Origin: Vibrio injensis
Lineage (GTDB): Bacteria; Pseudomonadota; Gammaproteobacteria; Enterobacterales; Vibrionaceae
NCBI RefSeq assembly: GCF_001895205.1
Contig: NZ_BDJF01000031.1
Location: forward strand, 1-52,026
DNA length: 52,026 nucleotides
Reading direction: 5' to 3'
Below, piece by piece: positions 30,531 through 39,519 of this stretch. Both the position numbers and the translations under genes were made by a program. The notes beneath the pieces are model-generated. The model saw only the letters and a list, made by a program, of their open reading frames with translations. It was not told where the DNA came from and searched no databases. Every line of letters begins with the position of its first letter. Positions within the stretch are counted from its first letter, which is position 1.

Positions 30531-31418
30531 TTAAATCGACGATTTATCTGCGTTCGCCAATAATGGCCTCGCCGTAAAATCAACCACCGAAAGATCAACA
30601 AATGCCTCTTGAGCCGGAATAATTTGCAGTTCCCATTCTCCACGCTGCGCAGTGGCTTGTAAAACACGATAAACCGCATGATTACACAGCTCGAATGATT
30701 TTACAGGATCATGATTATTCAGATAATGTCCGGTAAACAGCGAGGTGATTAAATCACCCACGCCAACAGGTTGACGGACAAAGTCCAGTAACGGCCGAGT
30801 AACAATAAACAATCCATCCGCACAGCCCATCAGCATCGTAAATTCATCTTCTGATGCACTATGTAGATGCTTGACTAAGACAATTTTCGGTCCTATGGTC
30901 AAAGCGCGTTGACACGCCTTGATCGCCGATGGTAAATCGTTAATTTCAATTCCAGTAAAATGGGTTAACTCAAACTGATTAGGCACAATAATATCCGCTT
31001 GTTTCATGATCCGCTCACAGAGCGCTTCCGTCACCTCAGGACTGACAACGCAGCCTTTTAACGGATCGCCCATGACGGGATCGCAGATATATAATGCGTG
31101 AGGATTGGCCGCTTTCACACGCTCAACGGTCTCTAAAATTTCATCAGCCTGCGCACCACTGCCCATATAACCAGAGATGATCGCTTTCACGTCGCGGGTC
31201 ACATCAATAGTGGTTAAGCCATCCATAAGTTCTGTAATACTGCCTGATGGCATTACTTTACCACGCCAACCCTGTTGATATTGGGTATGGTTTGAAAACT
31301 GCACCGTATGAATCGGCCAGACGATATGCCCTAAGCGCTGTAAAGGGAAAACGGCTGAGCTATTTCCTGCGCAGCCGTAGACCACATGAGATTGGATAGA
31401 AAGAATACCTTGCATCAT
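30531..31418 (-). CDS. pdxY: Pyridoxal kinase PdxY
   Basis: Phosphorylates pyridoxal to PLP in the salvage pathway. It has 295 residues, against 287 in E. coli. It aligns along its length with E. coli PdxY: the SIQSHVVYGCAGNSSAVFPLQRLG start, TVQFSNHTQY, CDPVMGDPLKGC, and the ribokinase-family anion hole RQPVGVGDLITSLF with the catalytic Asp. The start is one of two adjacent ATGs (31418 or 31415), behind GAGG. It lies between cadC and cadB, 105 bp after cadC on the same strand. PLP is the CadA cofactor, so the placement makes biochemical sense. Confidence 0.93.
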   Translation of the reverse strand: MMQGILSIQSHVVYGCAGNSSAVFPLQRLGHIVWPIHTVQFSNHTQYQQGWRGKVMPSGSITELMDGLTTIDVTRDVKAIISGYMGSGAQADEILETVERVKAANPHALYICDPVMGDPLKGCVVSPEVTEALCERIMKQADIIVPNQFELTHFTGIEINDLPSAIKACQRALTIGPKIVLVKHLHSASEDEFTMLMGCADGLFIVTRPLLDFVRQPVGVGDLITSLFTGHYLNNHDPVKSFELCNHAVYRVLQATAQRGEWELQIIPAQEAFVDLSVVDFTARPLLANADKSSI

Positions 31419-31522
31419 CGCCTCAACCAGAGCAAATTGCTCCTAATATAAATAAATCAACATCACAACCTACGTGCTATACCATCATGGTTTATCGTGT
31501 CATCTAAACCTAGACGTTGCGT

Positions 31523-33085
31523 TTATAGCACCGTCGTCACTGAAGGGTGTACCGCACGGTAAAGCGCATAATCAATCGATTTAAGGTTGCTATAAAAAGC
31601 CAAATTTTCACACAACATATAGGTTTCGAGCGAAATATCACCATAAAACGCCTCACTGTAGGCTTCACTTGCACTTTCTGAATCGCCTTGTAACTCCGCC
31701 AGTTTGCCTTGTAATACATGACCAAACACCGACTCACGGCGACTTAACGCCTCTTGCAAATATCGGTTTGCTTGCTGCGGATTATCACGAATAATCTCAT
31801 GTAACGCTAAGGCTTCAAAAATACGTGGTTGCTGCAGCGGATAGCCTTGCTCTTGCGCCAATAGTAATTGCTGCGTTAATTGATTACTACGCTCAACGCT
31901 CAGTGTTTGGCTAGGATCGAGGGCTGTTTGTACGTGATAAGCCACCAACAGTTCCGCTTGTAAATAGTGATTAACGGGCTCAATTTGCAACGCCTCTTCC
32001 AAAAGCCTGATCCCCTCTTTAAAAGAGGCGGCTTGAGACAGATTCAAATAATGATGCGCACGGACAAGCTTCAATAATGCTTGCTGATTCTCAGGCATAC
32101 CCACCATCAACCATCGCGCTTTCTTTTCTGCGTCCGGTACGGCTAAAGCCTGCATCAGATCCAACGAGGCTTTCTCCATTACCTGCCTGATTTGCGGGAA
32201 TAGTAATGGATATTGACGATTAAACAGCACCGTCCCTGAAGCATTGTTCCGATACTCTACGTCTAAATAGGTATGCCCCGCTTGTTCTTGAATCTTCACC
32301 GTGACCGTTTTGCCCGGTAAAATGCCTGACACAAAGTGAGCTTTACTAAGCCGCACTCGATAATGACTCGTTTGCGCAATATCGGCCGCCAGTTTTTGTA
32401 CTAAGCCATCGGATAACTCAAGGTGGTTAGCATCCTGAATCATCGCCTCTTGGAAAGTAAACTCAATCAGATGGGTATCGATCGCTTGGGTAATATTGGT
32501 GGCGGATTGATAGTAGGTAAACAAACCCAAAGCGATGATCAAGATACCAATCCAAAGCACATCGAAAGCCAGCGATGTCCAACGACGGATCGTCATCTTA
32601 CCCCGCACTGGGGGGCTATTACGGCTATTTAATGCACGAGTTAACGGCCCAGCAGGAAAAACCATATCCGCTGATGGTGCTTGCATATTGTGATGAAGAT
32701 CAACGCCATTTTCCGAACAATCATCGACAGTGATAGGCTTCGACTCAAAGGTTGGGTCAGGAGCCATCTCAGTAACATTCGCAACCAGTTTATAGCCACG
32801 CTTGGGCACCGTAGTCAAATAATGAATGTTTTCTTCACGCCCATCGCGTAATAGCTTTCTTAACTCAAAAATCGATTGTGTCACCACCTGGTCGGTCACA
32901 ATCGCACCGCCCCAGACATGCTCAATCAACTGCTCACGACAAAAGACTTCTCCTGGATTTTTTGCAAGAAAATACAGAAGGTTAATTAATCTTGGCTCGA
33001 CCGAAACTTCCCTATCTTGGCGATACAATTTATTTTCATCAACGTTTAATCTCCAATCGTTGATTTGAAAATGTATTCCAACCAT
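31523..33085 (-). CDS. cadC: Transcriptional activator CadC (membrane-bound acid/lysine sensor)
   Basis: ToxR-like one-component regulator of cadBA, about 520 residues (E. coli 512). An N-terminal OmpR-type winged helix (SVEPRLINLLYFLAKNPGEVF ... VTQSIFELRKLLRDG ... TVPKRGYKLV) is followed by a linker, one transmembrane segment (VLWIGILIIALGLFTYY) and a periplasmic domain of about 310 residues. The start at 33085 aligns with the E. coli start; an ATG at 33127 would add 14 residues. Only one cysteine (in MLCENLAF) is present after the membrane segment, so the regulatory disulphide known from E. coli CadC cannot form. It is on the same strand as pdxY-cadB-cadA. Confidence 0.92.
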   Translation of the reverse strand: MVGIHFQINDWRLNVDENKLYRQDREVSVEPRLINLLYFLAKNPGEVFCREQLIEHVWGGAIVTDQVVTQSIFELRKLLRDGREENIHYLTTVPKRGYKLVANVTEMAPDPTFESKPITVDDCSENGVDLHHNMQAPSADMVFPAGPLTRALNSRNSPPVRGKMTIRRWTSLAFDVLWIGILIIALGLFTYYQSATNITQAIDTHLIEFTFQEAMIQDANHLELSDGLVQKLAADIAQTSHYRVRLSKAHFVSGILPGKTVTVKIQEQAGHTYLDVEYRNNASGTVLFNRQYPLLFPQIRQVMEKASLDLMQALAVPDAEKKARWLMVGMPENQQALLKLVRAHHYLNLSQAASFKEGIRLLEEALQIEPVNHYLQAELLVAYHVQTALDPSQTLSVERSNQLTQQLLLAQEQGYPLQQPRIFEALALHEIIRDNPQQANRYLQEALSRRESVFGHVLQGKLAELQGDSESASEAYSEAFYGDISLETYMLCENLAFYSNLKSIDYALYRAVHPSVTTVL

Positions 33086-33292
33086 GTGTGTACCATGAAG
33101 TATCAGTATCTCCTTCCAACCTGACATCGCTGAGCTGTTGACTACGGCAGCACAACGACGACATCAAGTCATGGAGGGATAGGCAATGATTAAGTGATAT
33201 TTGTATCACTTAATCAAGAAGGGCGGGATTATATAAAGATTTAGATCAACCGACTAATTATCCGGTAAACTAAAAATGCAAACTAAGGTTGA

Positions 33293-33691
33293 TTATTCCA
33301 ACGCCGCTAAAATGGAACAGTGACTGGCATCATCATCGGAGTCGCCACAGCAGGCATCATTGATCTTTTTTAATGCCATACGAATTCGCGTTAATTCAGC
33401 AATTTTCTCATCAATTAACTGCAGTTTCGCGCTAGTGATCGATTTCACTTCAGCACAACTGTGTTCGGTCGCTTCGAGTTTAATTTCCAGTAATTCTTTA
33501 ATTTCATCCAAGCTCAAACCCAGTGCTTTGGCTTTTAAAATAAAACTCACTTGGCGCTGATTAGACTCATCGTATAAACGATATCCTGATTCGCTGCGTC
33601 CAGCAGGCTTAAGTAAGCCATTTTTCTCATAAAAACGTAGAGTATCGCTCGATACACCACAACGCTTAGCGAGTTCGCCGATCTGAAACAT
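33293..33691 (-). CDS. zntR: Zinc-responsive MerR-family regulator ZntR
   Basis: A 132-residue MerR regulator, an activator of Zn efflux in E. coli. The helix-turn-helix (FQIGELAKRCGVSSDTLRFYEKNGLL) and dimer helix precede the metal-binding residues, which match the E. coli pattern: Cys79 on the dimer helix, Cys114-Cys115 (NDACCG), then His124-Cys125 (E. coli His119, Cys124). CueR has a CxC-type loop instead, so zinc is favoured over copper. The efflux target gene zntA is not in the window. Confidence 0.9.
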   Translation of the reverse strand: MFQIGELAKRCGVSSDTLRFYEKNGLLKPAGRSESGYRLYDESNQRQVSFILKAKALGLSLDEIKELLEIKLEATEHSCAEVKSITSAKLQLIDEKIAELTRIRMALKKINDACCGDSDDDASHCSILAALE

Positions 33692-33759
33692 TGATTCTTC
33701 TCCGTAAAGCCAATGGATTTTTTACTTGAAAAAATGACTTTTAACGATTATTTTCCCGA

Positions 33760-33775
33760 TGCCAAACGATTGCGC
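33760..33775 (+). promoter_or_regulatory. PurR box upstream of purHD
   Basis: TGCCAAACGATTGCGC matches 11 of 16 positions of the PurR consensus, including the core CAAACG-TTGCG halves. It sits about 190 bp before purH, next to a -10-like TAGAAT (33799-33804). Purine-dependent repression of purHD is expected. Confidence 0.7.
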
Positions 33776-33962
33776 AAGACCTTTAGCCAGATTTTGGCTA
33801 GAATGTGCGCCATCGTTAAATAAGCAAAATACTCATCACTGGCGTACTAGGTAACCTCGCTTGGGATGAACGTACCCTTTGTGGTAAAACATTCTGATTA
33901 TACCCGAGTCATCGCCGATTGCTTGGGCAAATACACTCCATCAATGAAAGGAAAGTGGAAGC

Positions 33963-35555
33963 ATGAACAACGCTCGCCCTATTCGCCGCGCTCTGATCAG
34001 CGTCTCAGATAAAACGGGTATTCTTGAATTCGCGCAAGCACTTGCAGAACGTGACGTAGAACTTCTCTCAACGGGCGGTACCGCTCGCCTTTTAGCAGAG
34101 CATGGCCTCACGGTAACTGAAGTATCGGATTATACTGGCTTTCCAGAAATGATGGATGGACGAGTAAAAACCCTGCATCCTAAAATTCATGGCGGGGTAC
34201 TTGGTCGCCGCGGTCAAGATGATGCCATCATGACAGAACATGGCATTCAGCCAATCGATATGGTGGTGGTAAACCTTTATCCCTTTGCTGAAACGGTGGC
34301 TAAAGCGGGCTGTACATTAGCGGACGCCGTTGAAAATATCGATATCGGTGGGCCAACTATGGTGCGTTCTGCGGCGAAAAACCATAAAGACGTGACGATC
34401 GTGGTGAATGCACACGACTACTCACGCGTCATTACCGAAATGGACGCCAATGACAACGCTCTGACCTTAGATACCCGTTTTGACCTTGCCATTGCCGCTT
34501 TTGAACACACCGCCGCTTACGATGGCATGATAGCCAACTACTTCGGCACGCTGGTTCCCTCCTATGGCGACAACAAAGAAGGGGACGAGGAATCCAAGTT
34601 CCCAAGAACGTTTAATGCGCAGTTCATCAAAAAACAAGACATGCGTTATGGTGAAAACAGCCATCAAGCGGCAGCGTTTTATGTTGAAGCTAATCCTCAA
34701 GAAGCTTCGGTGGCGACCGCGCGTCAAATTCAAGGCAAAGCATTGTCGTACAACAACATTGCCGATACCGACGCTGCACTGGAATGTGTAAAAGAATTTA
34801 CTGAACCAGCCTGTGTGATCGTCAAACACGCAAATCCATGCGGCGTCGCCTTAGGCAGCGATATTCTTGAAGCCTACCAGCGCGCTTACCAAACTGACCC
34901 AACCTCAGCCTTTGGTGGCATTATTGCTTTTAACCGTGAGCTCGATGCGGCGACTGCAACAGCGATTATTGAACGCCAATTTGTCGAAGTGATTATTGCC
35001 CCAACGGTTTCTGAACAAGCGGCGAAGATTGTCGCCAGCAAGCAAAATGTTCGTTTGTTAGCGTGTGGTGAATGGTCGAGTAAAACCACGGGCTTTGATC
35101 TCAAACGAGTTAACGGTGGTCTCTTGGTGCAAGATCGCGACCAAGGCATGGTTAGCCTTAACGATCTAAAAGTAGTCACCAGCCGTCAACCGACTGAAGA
35201 AGAGCTCAAAGACGCGTTATTCTGTTGGAAAGTCGCGAAATACGTTAAATCGAACGCAATTGTTTACGCCAAAGGAGATATGACCATCGGTGTCGGCGCA
35301 GGACAAATGAGCCGGGTGTATTCGGCTAAAATCGCCGGAATTAAAGCCGCTGACGAAGGTCTGCAAGTGGAAGGCTGCGTAATGGCTTCTGATGCCTTCT
35401 TTCCTTTCCGTGACGGAATCGATGCGGCGGCACAAGCGGGGATCAAGTGTGTCATTCAACCCGGTGGTTCCATGCGCGATGATGAAGTGATTGCCGCCGC
35501 CAATGAGCACGGAATGGCAATGATCTTTACCGGAATGCGTCATTTCCGTCATTGA
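33963..35555 (+). CDS. purH: Bifunctional AICAR formyltransferase / IMP cyclohydrolase PurH
   Basis: Catalyses the last two steps of IMP synthesis. It has 530 residues, against 529 in E. coli. The N-terminal MGS-like IMP cyclohydrolase domain ([20 protein letters not shown] ... [14 protein letters not shown]) precedes the formyltransferase domain with the catalytic KHANPCG and the C-terminal [10 protein letters not shown]. It is co-transcribed with purD, 51 bp downstream. Confidence 0.97.
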   Translation: MNNARPIRRALISVSDKTGILEFAQALAERDVELLSTGGTARLLAEHGLTVTEVSDYTGFPEMMDGRVKTLHPKIHGGVLGRRGQDDAIMTEHGIQPIDMVVVNLYPFAETVAKAGCTLADAVENIDIGGPTMVRSAAKNHKDVTIVVNAHDYSRVITEMDANDNALTLDTRFDLAIAAFEHTAAYDGMIANYFGTLVPSYGDNKEGDEESKFPRTFNAQFIKKQDMRYGENSHQAAAFYVEANPQEASVATARQIQGKALSYNNIADTDAALECVKEFTEPACVIVKHANPCGVALGSDILEAYQRAYQTDPTSAFGGIIAFNRELDAATATAIIERQFVEVIIAPTVSEQAAKIVASKQNVRLLACGEWSSKTTGFDLKRVNGGLLVQDRDQGMVSLNDLKVVTSRQPTEEELKDALFCWKVAKYVKSNAIVYAKGDMTIGVGAGQMSRVYSAKIAGIKAADEGLQVEGCVMASDAFFPFRDGIDAAAQAGIKCVIQPGGSMRDDEVIAAANEHGMAMIFTGMRHFRH

Positions 35556-35560
35556 TTTAG

Positions 35561-35585
35561 GTTCTAGGCTCTAGGTCATAGAGCC
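35561..35585 (+). repeat. CTAG-type heptamer repeat and hairpin between purH and purD
   Basis: In 7-bp register the sequence reads GTTCTAG, GCTCTAG, GTCATAG (35561-35581). The same bases form a stem, GGCTCTA (35567-35573) and TAGAGCC (35579-35585), followed by TTTAAAATTT. It could attenuate purD or stabilise purH mRNA. Confidence 0.6.
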
Positions 35586-35606
35586 TTTAAAATTTAAGGA
35601 AGTCTT

Positions 35607-36896
35607 ATGCAAGTTCTCGTTATTGGTTCTGGTGGCCGTGAGCACGCTCTAGGTTGGAAAGTCGCGCAGAATCCTCAAGTTGAAACCGTCTTTGTCGCTC
35701 CGGGTAATGCGGGCACCGCACTTGAACCTAAGCTAGAAAACGTCAATATTGCCGTAGAAGATATTGCTGGCTTAGTCGCCTTTGCTCAGCAAAAACAGAT
35801 TGCCCTCACCATTGTTGGCCCTGAAATCCCTTTAGTCCTTGGCGTGGTCGATGCATTTCGTGATGCGGGATTGCCGATTTTCGGCCCTACTCAAGCGGCG
35901 GCGCAATTAGAAGGTTCAAAAGCCTTCACCAAAGATTTCCTCGCTCGCCATAACATTCCGACTGCCGCTTACGCTAACTTTACCGAAATTGAGCCAGCGC
36001 TGGCTTATGTGCGTGAACAAGGCGCACCGATCGTCATCAAAGCGGATGGTTTGGCGGCGGGTAAAGGAGTCATTGTTGCGATGACGCTACAAGAAGCCGA
36101 AGACGCCATTCAAGATATGTTGGCGGATAATAGCTTTGGCGAAGCAGGCAGCCGCGTCGTTATTGAGGAGTTTCTCGATGGCGAAGAAGCCAGTTTTATC
36201 GTTATGGTCGATGGTGAAAATGTACTGCCGATGGCGACTAGCCAAGATCATAAACGCGTGGGTGATGCTGATACTGGCCCGAATACGGGCGGAATGGGCG
36301 CTTACTCCCCGGCTCCAGTCGTTACTCAAGACGTACACGATCGTGTGATGCGTGAGGTGATTTACCCCACTGTGCGCGGCATGGCGGCGGAAGGCAACCC
36401 TTATACCGGCTTTCTCTACGCCGGATTAATGATTGATACCCAAGGCACACCGAAAGTGATTGAATACAATTGCCGCTTTGGTGATCCTGAAACCCAACCG
36501 ATTATGATGCGTCTGCAATCAGATTTGGTGGAGCTGTGCTTAGCCGCTCTCGATGGTAAGCTCGACCAAGTAGAGTCGAAGTGGGATCCACGCGCATCGA
36601 TTGGTATTGTGCTTGCCGCGGGTGGTTACCCAGCCGATTATCGTAAAGGCGATGTGATTTCTGGTCTGCCGACGGAAGAAGTGGCTGGAGAGAAAGTCTT
36701 TCACGCTGGCACCTGTGATCAATCTGGCGTTGTGCTAACGAACGGTGGTCGAGTCTTATGCGCTACAGCATTAGGCGACAATGTCTCTCAAGCCCAGCAG
36801 CGCGCTTATCAGCTCGCTAAGCAAATCCATTGGCAAGGTATGTTCTATCGCCATGACATTGGCTATCGAGCAATTGCTCGTGAGCAAGCAAAGTAG
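35607..36896 (+). CDS. purD: Phosphoribosylamine-glycine ligase PurD
   Basis: GAR synthetase, the second step of purine synthesis. It has 429 residues, same as E. coli. The start MQVLVIGSGGREHALGWK, the ATP-grasp segment IVIKADGLAAGKGV and the VIEYNCRFGDPETQ motif with the metal ligands are present. It is the second gene of the purHD operon. It ends at a bidirectional terminator shared with the convergent DUF1481 gene. Confidence 0.97.
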   Translation: MQVLVIGSGGREHALGWKVAQNPQVETVFVAPGNAGTALEPKLENVNIAVEDIAGLVAFAQQKQIALTIVGPEIPLVLGVVDAFRDAGLPIFGPTQAAAQLEGSKAFTKDFLARHNIPTAAYANFTEIEPALAYVREQGAPIVIKADGLAAGKGVIVAMTLQEAEDAIQDMLADNSFGEAGSRVVIEEFLDGEEASFIVMVDGENVLPMATSQDHKRVGDADTGPNTGGMGAYSPAPVVTQDVHDRVMREVIYPTVRGMAAEGNPYTGFLYAGLMIDTQGTPKVIEYNCRFGDPETQPIMMRLQSDLVELCLAALDGKLDQVESKWDPRASIGIVLAAGGYPADYRKGDVISGLPTEEVAGEKVFHAGTCDQSGVVLTNGGRVLCATALGDNVSQAQQRAYQLAKQIHWQGMFYRHDIGYRAIAREQAK

Positions 36897-36931
36897 GCGT
36901 TGCTCCCCTCACTGACGACCGAGTCATCATC

Positions 36932-36957
36932 AAAAAAGCCGCATAAGCGGCTTTTTT
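36932..36957. terminator. Bidirectional terminator between purD and the DUF1481 gene
   Basis: A perfect 11-bp stem, AAAAAAGCCGC (36932-36942) and GCGGCTTTTTT (36947-36957), has a 4-nt loop and a T-run on both strands. It serves purD and the convergent yjaH-like gene. Confidence 0.93.
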
Positions 36958-37030
36958 GATTTTCTCGCGGCTATCTCAATCGAGCTTCTCTACCGCTTGT
37001 CTTATTTATCTTGTCTTGTTATCGAGCAAT

Positions 37031-37723
37031 TTAATCGGCATCAATCAATGCTGGTTGAGTCATGCAAGCTCTGTCAGGTTCTGCCACTGATAACACACTG
37101 TCGACTTGCAACTGAGCACTGCTCACTCGACCCAACAAGGCAACATAATGAGGCGTTTTCAAACGTTCCATTACATGCTCTGGCGTAGTCAACGGCCAAA
37201 GCACTTGCGAAAAACGGCGACCAGAACAGCTGGTTAAGCGTTCTCCATCCCACACACCTTGATATAAAGACCATCCTTGACGCGCTTGCTGCTTGCTCAT
37301 TTCAACCAGTTGCTGCGCTTGCTGCAAATACTCACTACGCTGCTCTAAGTTCAACGGCAATACTTTACCATCAACACGAAATTGCTGATAAACCGCTTCA
37401 CCTTGTTGGTTAAAGCGCACATGAACACGGTAAGGGACCAATTGTGCATTCCTTAGCTGCATACCTTCACGCACCACTTCGCGTACAGAACCTGATTCCC
37501 AACGATAATTGGTTTGATACCAGCCATAGTCGCCCATCAGTACCTGATCAGCACCATGACTCGGACGATTTTGATATTCGGTATACCAATAGAAATGCGT
37601 CGCATCGCCCATCATTTGACCACCAACATACTCATTAAGTTGATCAAGGTTGGCGTGAGGAACCGAAGAAGCACAGCCTGTAAGGAGGAGAAAGGCGATA
37701 AAAAACGAGAGGAATTTTTTCAT
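37031..37723 (-). CDS. DUF1481 (YjaH family) lipoprotein
   Basis: A 230-residue protein with a lipoprotein signal peptide; the lipobox LTGC places the lipidated cysteine at residue 17. The rest is a soluble domain exported to the periplasmic side of a membrane. In E. coli the homologue yjaH lies just downstream of hupA, as here (gap 40 bp). The function is unknown. A perfect 10-bp hairpin sits 7 nt before the start codon, with no clear Shine-Dalgarno. Confidence 0.85.
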   Translation of the reverse strand: MKKFLSFFIAFLLLTGCASSVPHANLDQLNEYVGGQMMGDATHFYWYTEYQNRPSHGADQVLMGDYGWYQTNYRWESGSVREVVREGMQLRNAQLVPYRVHVRFNQQGEAVYQQFRVDGKVLPLNLEQRSEYLQQAQQLVEMSKQQARQGWSLYQGVWDGERLTSCSGRRFSQVLWPLTTPEHVMERLKTPHYVALLGRVSSAQLQVDSVLSVAEPDRACMTQPALIDAD

Positions 37724-37730
37724 GATAGAG

Positions 37731-37755
37731 ACGCCGAGATAGAATATCTCGGCGT
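37731..37755 (-). other. Perfect hairpin between hupA and the DUF1481 gene
   Basis: A 10-bp stem, ACGCCGAGAT (37731-37740) and ATCTCGGCGT (37746-37755), has a 5-nt loop. It ends 7 nt before the DUF1481 start and 9 nt after the hupA stop. No T-run follows on the minus strand. It may trim or shield the hupA mRNA 3' end, or limit translation of the next gene. Confidence 0.7.
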
Positions 37756-37763
37756 AGTATAAA

Positions 37764-38036
37764 TTACTTCAATGAATCTTTCAGTGCTTTCCCAGCAACA
37801 AACGCTGGAACATTAGCGGCTGAAATTTGGATCTCTTCACCAGTTTTTGGATTACGGCCAGTACGCGCCGCACGGTGATTAACTTTAAATGTACCAAAAC
37901 CAATTAGTTGAACTTGGTCGCCCTCTTTAAGTGCACCTTCAACCGCACCAAGAGTCGCTTCAAGAGCAGCCTTAGCCTGTACTTTAGAAAGATCTGCTTT
38001 TTCTGCAATAAAGTCGATTAATTGGGTCTTGTTCAT
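37764..38036 (-). CDS. hupA: DNA-binding protein HU-alpha
   Basis: Histone-like nucleoid protein of 90 residues, the family norm. The start [18 protein letters not shown] and the DNA-binding arm [22 protein letters not shown] are intact. The ATG at 38036 follows AAGGGAAA; an upstream start at 38063 is not conserved. Its neighbourhood (purHD, DUF1481, yjaG) resembles that of E. coli hupA. Confidence 0.96.
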   Translation of the reverse strand: MNKTQLIDFIAEKADLSKVQAKAALEATLGAVEGALKEGDQVQLIGFGTFKVNHRAARTGRNPKTGEEIQISAANVPAFVAGKALKDSLK

Positions 38037-38404
38037 TAGGTTTCCCTTCTTATAGGTTATCAAATCGAACCCACTCTAAAACATAAATGCCCTATCTGGC
38101 AAAGGTTTGTCGTATCGGTTGTGCTTCTCTGACGTACTTTTAACCATAATATGAGCATTCACTCACAATTTGCTGTATTTTCGGGCTTTGCTTGACCTTG
38201 TTTTAACCGACCCATGCCTTTATTTATAGGTAAAGACGATGAGGTTCTCCACTGAGAGGAGAGTCCTATCACTTCGAATGATCGCAGTGTCATCAAGCTT
38301 TCTCCACCCAAGGCCCGCGTTTTTATCTCTAACGAGATGTGTGCTGCCATATTGGGTGTCCATTAACGTCAAGTAGCCCAAACTAATCAACAACGAAGGG
38401 TATT
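38037..38404. promoter_or_regulatory. Intergenic region between hupA and the CNNM gene
   Basis: About 370 bp. It must hold divergent promoters for hupA and the CNNM/CBS gene. A 63-codon open frame on the minus strand (38159-38350) has no recognisable protein. I see no tRNA or known regulatory RNA here. Confidence 0.4.
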
Positions 38405-39475
38405 ATGCTGTTACTCAGTTTTTATATAGTGATGACGATCAGTCTCTCTTTTCTCTGCTCGATTCTAGAAGTGGTATTACTAAGCATTACTCCCAGTTAC
38501 CTAGCGCAACTTCGTGTACAAGGCCATGCCAGCGCTGAGAAACTCTCGGTCATGAAAGCCGATATTGATCGTCCATTAGCGTCCATTCTCACGTTAAATA
38601 CCATCGCCCATACGGTAGGAGCCGCAAGCACTGGCGCTCAGGCAACCTTAGTTTTTGGTAGTCAGTGGTTTGGATTATTTTCCGCACTACTCACTTTAGC
38701 GATCTTAGTCTTATCTGAAATCATTCCTAAAAGCCTAGGGGCGACCTATTGGCGTCAGCTGGCTCCGGTCTCAGCGACTATCTTGCATTGGATGATTTGG
38801 GCGCTAACACCTTTTATTTGGTTATCGCGACAAATCACCACACGTATTACTCATCCACAGCAACCCGTCAAATTACGTGATGAGCTCTCCGCAATGGCAT
38901 TAATGGCGAATGAAAGCGGCGAGTTGGCTGAAGGAGAGTCGAAAATACTCAATAATCTACTCTCAATTAGCGATGTTCCCGTCACTCAAGTCATGACACC
39001 ACGAACGGTACTTTTTAGAGTCAGTGCCGATATGAGCATTGATGAGTTTTTGCATGAACACAGTGATACGCCATTTTCACGACCACTGATTTATAGTGGT
39101 GAAACCGATAATGTGATTGGTTTTGTGCATAGACTAGAGCTATTCAAATGGCAACAAAACCATCAAGGCGCTCAGAAGCTCGGTAATGTGATGCGCCCGT
39201 TGCATGTTGTGCTTAACACACAAACCTTACCCAAAGCGTTTGATCAAATGATGAAAAAACGTCAGCAGCTCGCGTTAGTGGTCGATGAGTATGGCAGCGT
39301 ACAAGGGCTGCTGACCCTAGAAGATGTGTTTGAACATCTTGTTGGTGAAGAGATCTTGGACGAAGCAGACAAAGTCACCGACATGCAGCAATTAGCCACT
39401 GAACGCTGGGAACAATGGAAACAGGCTCATGGCGTTATTGAAAGCCGAGACGAGGATGAGCCAAATAATCGCTAA
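38405..39475 (+). CDS. CNNM-domain (DUF21) protein with two CBS domains
   Basis: Inner-membrane protein of 356 residues. The N-terminal DUF21/CNNM domain has about three to four membrane segments (to residue ~145, including LSEIIPKSLGATYWR). A pair of CBS domains follows (about 195-325; TQVMTPRTVLFRV and LVVDEYGSVQGLLTLEDVFEHLVGEEI). The CorC/HlyC C-terminal domain of larger relatives is missing. The family is linked to Mg/Co efflux or resistance, but the actual ion is not known here. It is convergent with the MscS gene. Confidence 0.85.
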   Translation: MLLLSFYIVMTISLSFLCSILEVVLLSITPSYLAQLRVQGHASAEKLSVMKADIDRPLASILTLNTIAHTVGAASTGAQATLVFGSQWFGLFSALLTLAILVLSEIIPKSLGATYWRQLAPVSATILHWMIWALTPFIWLSRQITTRITHPQQPVKLRDELSAMALMANESGELAEGESKILNNLLSISDVPVTQVMTPRTVLFRVSADMSIDEFLHEHSDTPFSRPLIYSGETDNVIGFVHRLELFKWQQNHQGAQKLGNVMRPLHVVLNTQTLPKAFDQMMKKRQQLALVVDEYGSVQGLLTLEDVFEHLVGEEILDEADKVTDMQQLATERWEQWKQAHGVIESRDEDEPNNR

Positions 39476-39493
39476 CCTCATCCTCTGACCGTT

Positions 39494-39519
39494 AAAAGCG
39501 TCGACTTACGACGCTTTTT
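39494..39519. terminator. Bidirectional terminator overlapping the MscS stop codon
   Basis: A perfect 10-bp stem, AAAAGCGTCG (39494-39503) and CGACGCTTTT (39509-39518), has a 5-nt loop and T-runs on both strands. The MscS-gene stop (39506-39508) lies in the loop, so the end of that reading frame doubles as the terminator. Confidence 0.88.

Noticed and set aside
34467..34829. 120-codon frame antisense to purH
   Set aside because: It is the opposite strand of a conserved enzyme gene; no independent support.
38159..38350. 63-codon open frame upstream of hupA
   Set aside because: No similarity I recognise and no clear ribosome-binding site; treated as intergenic.
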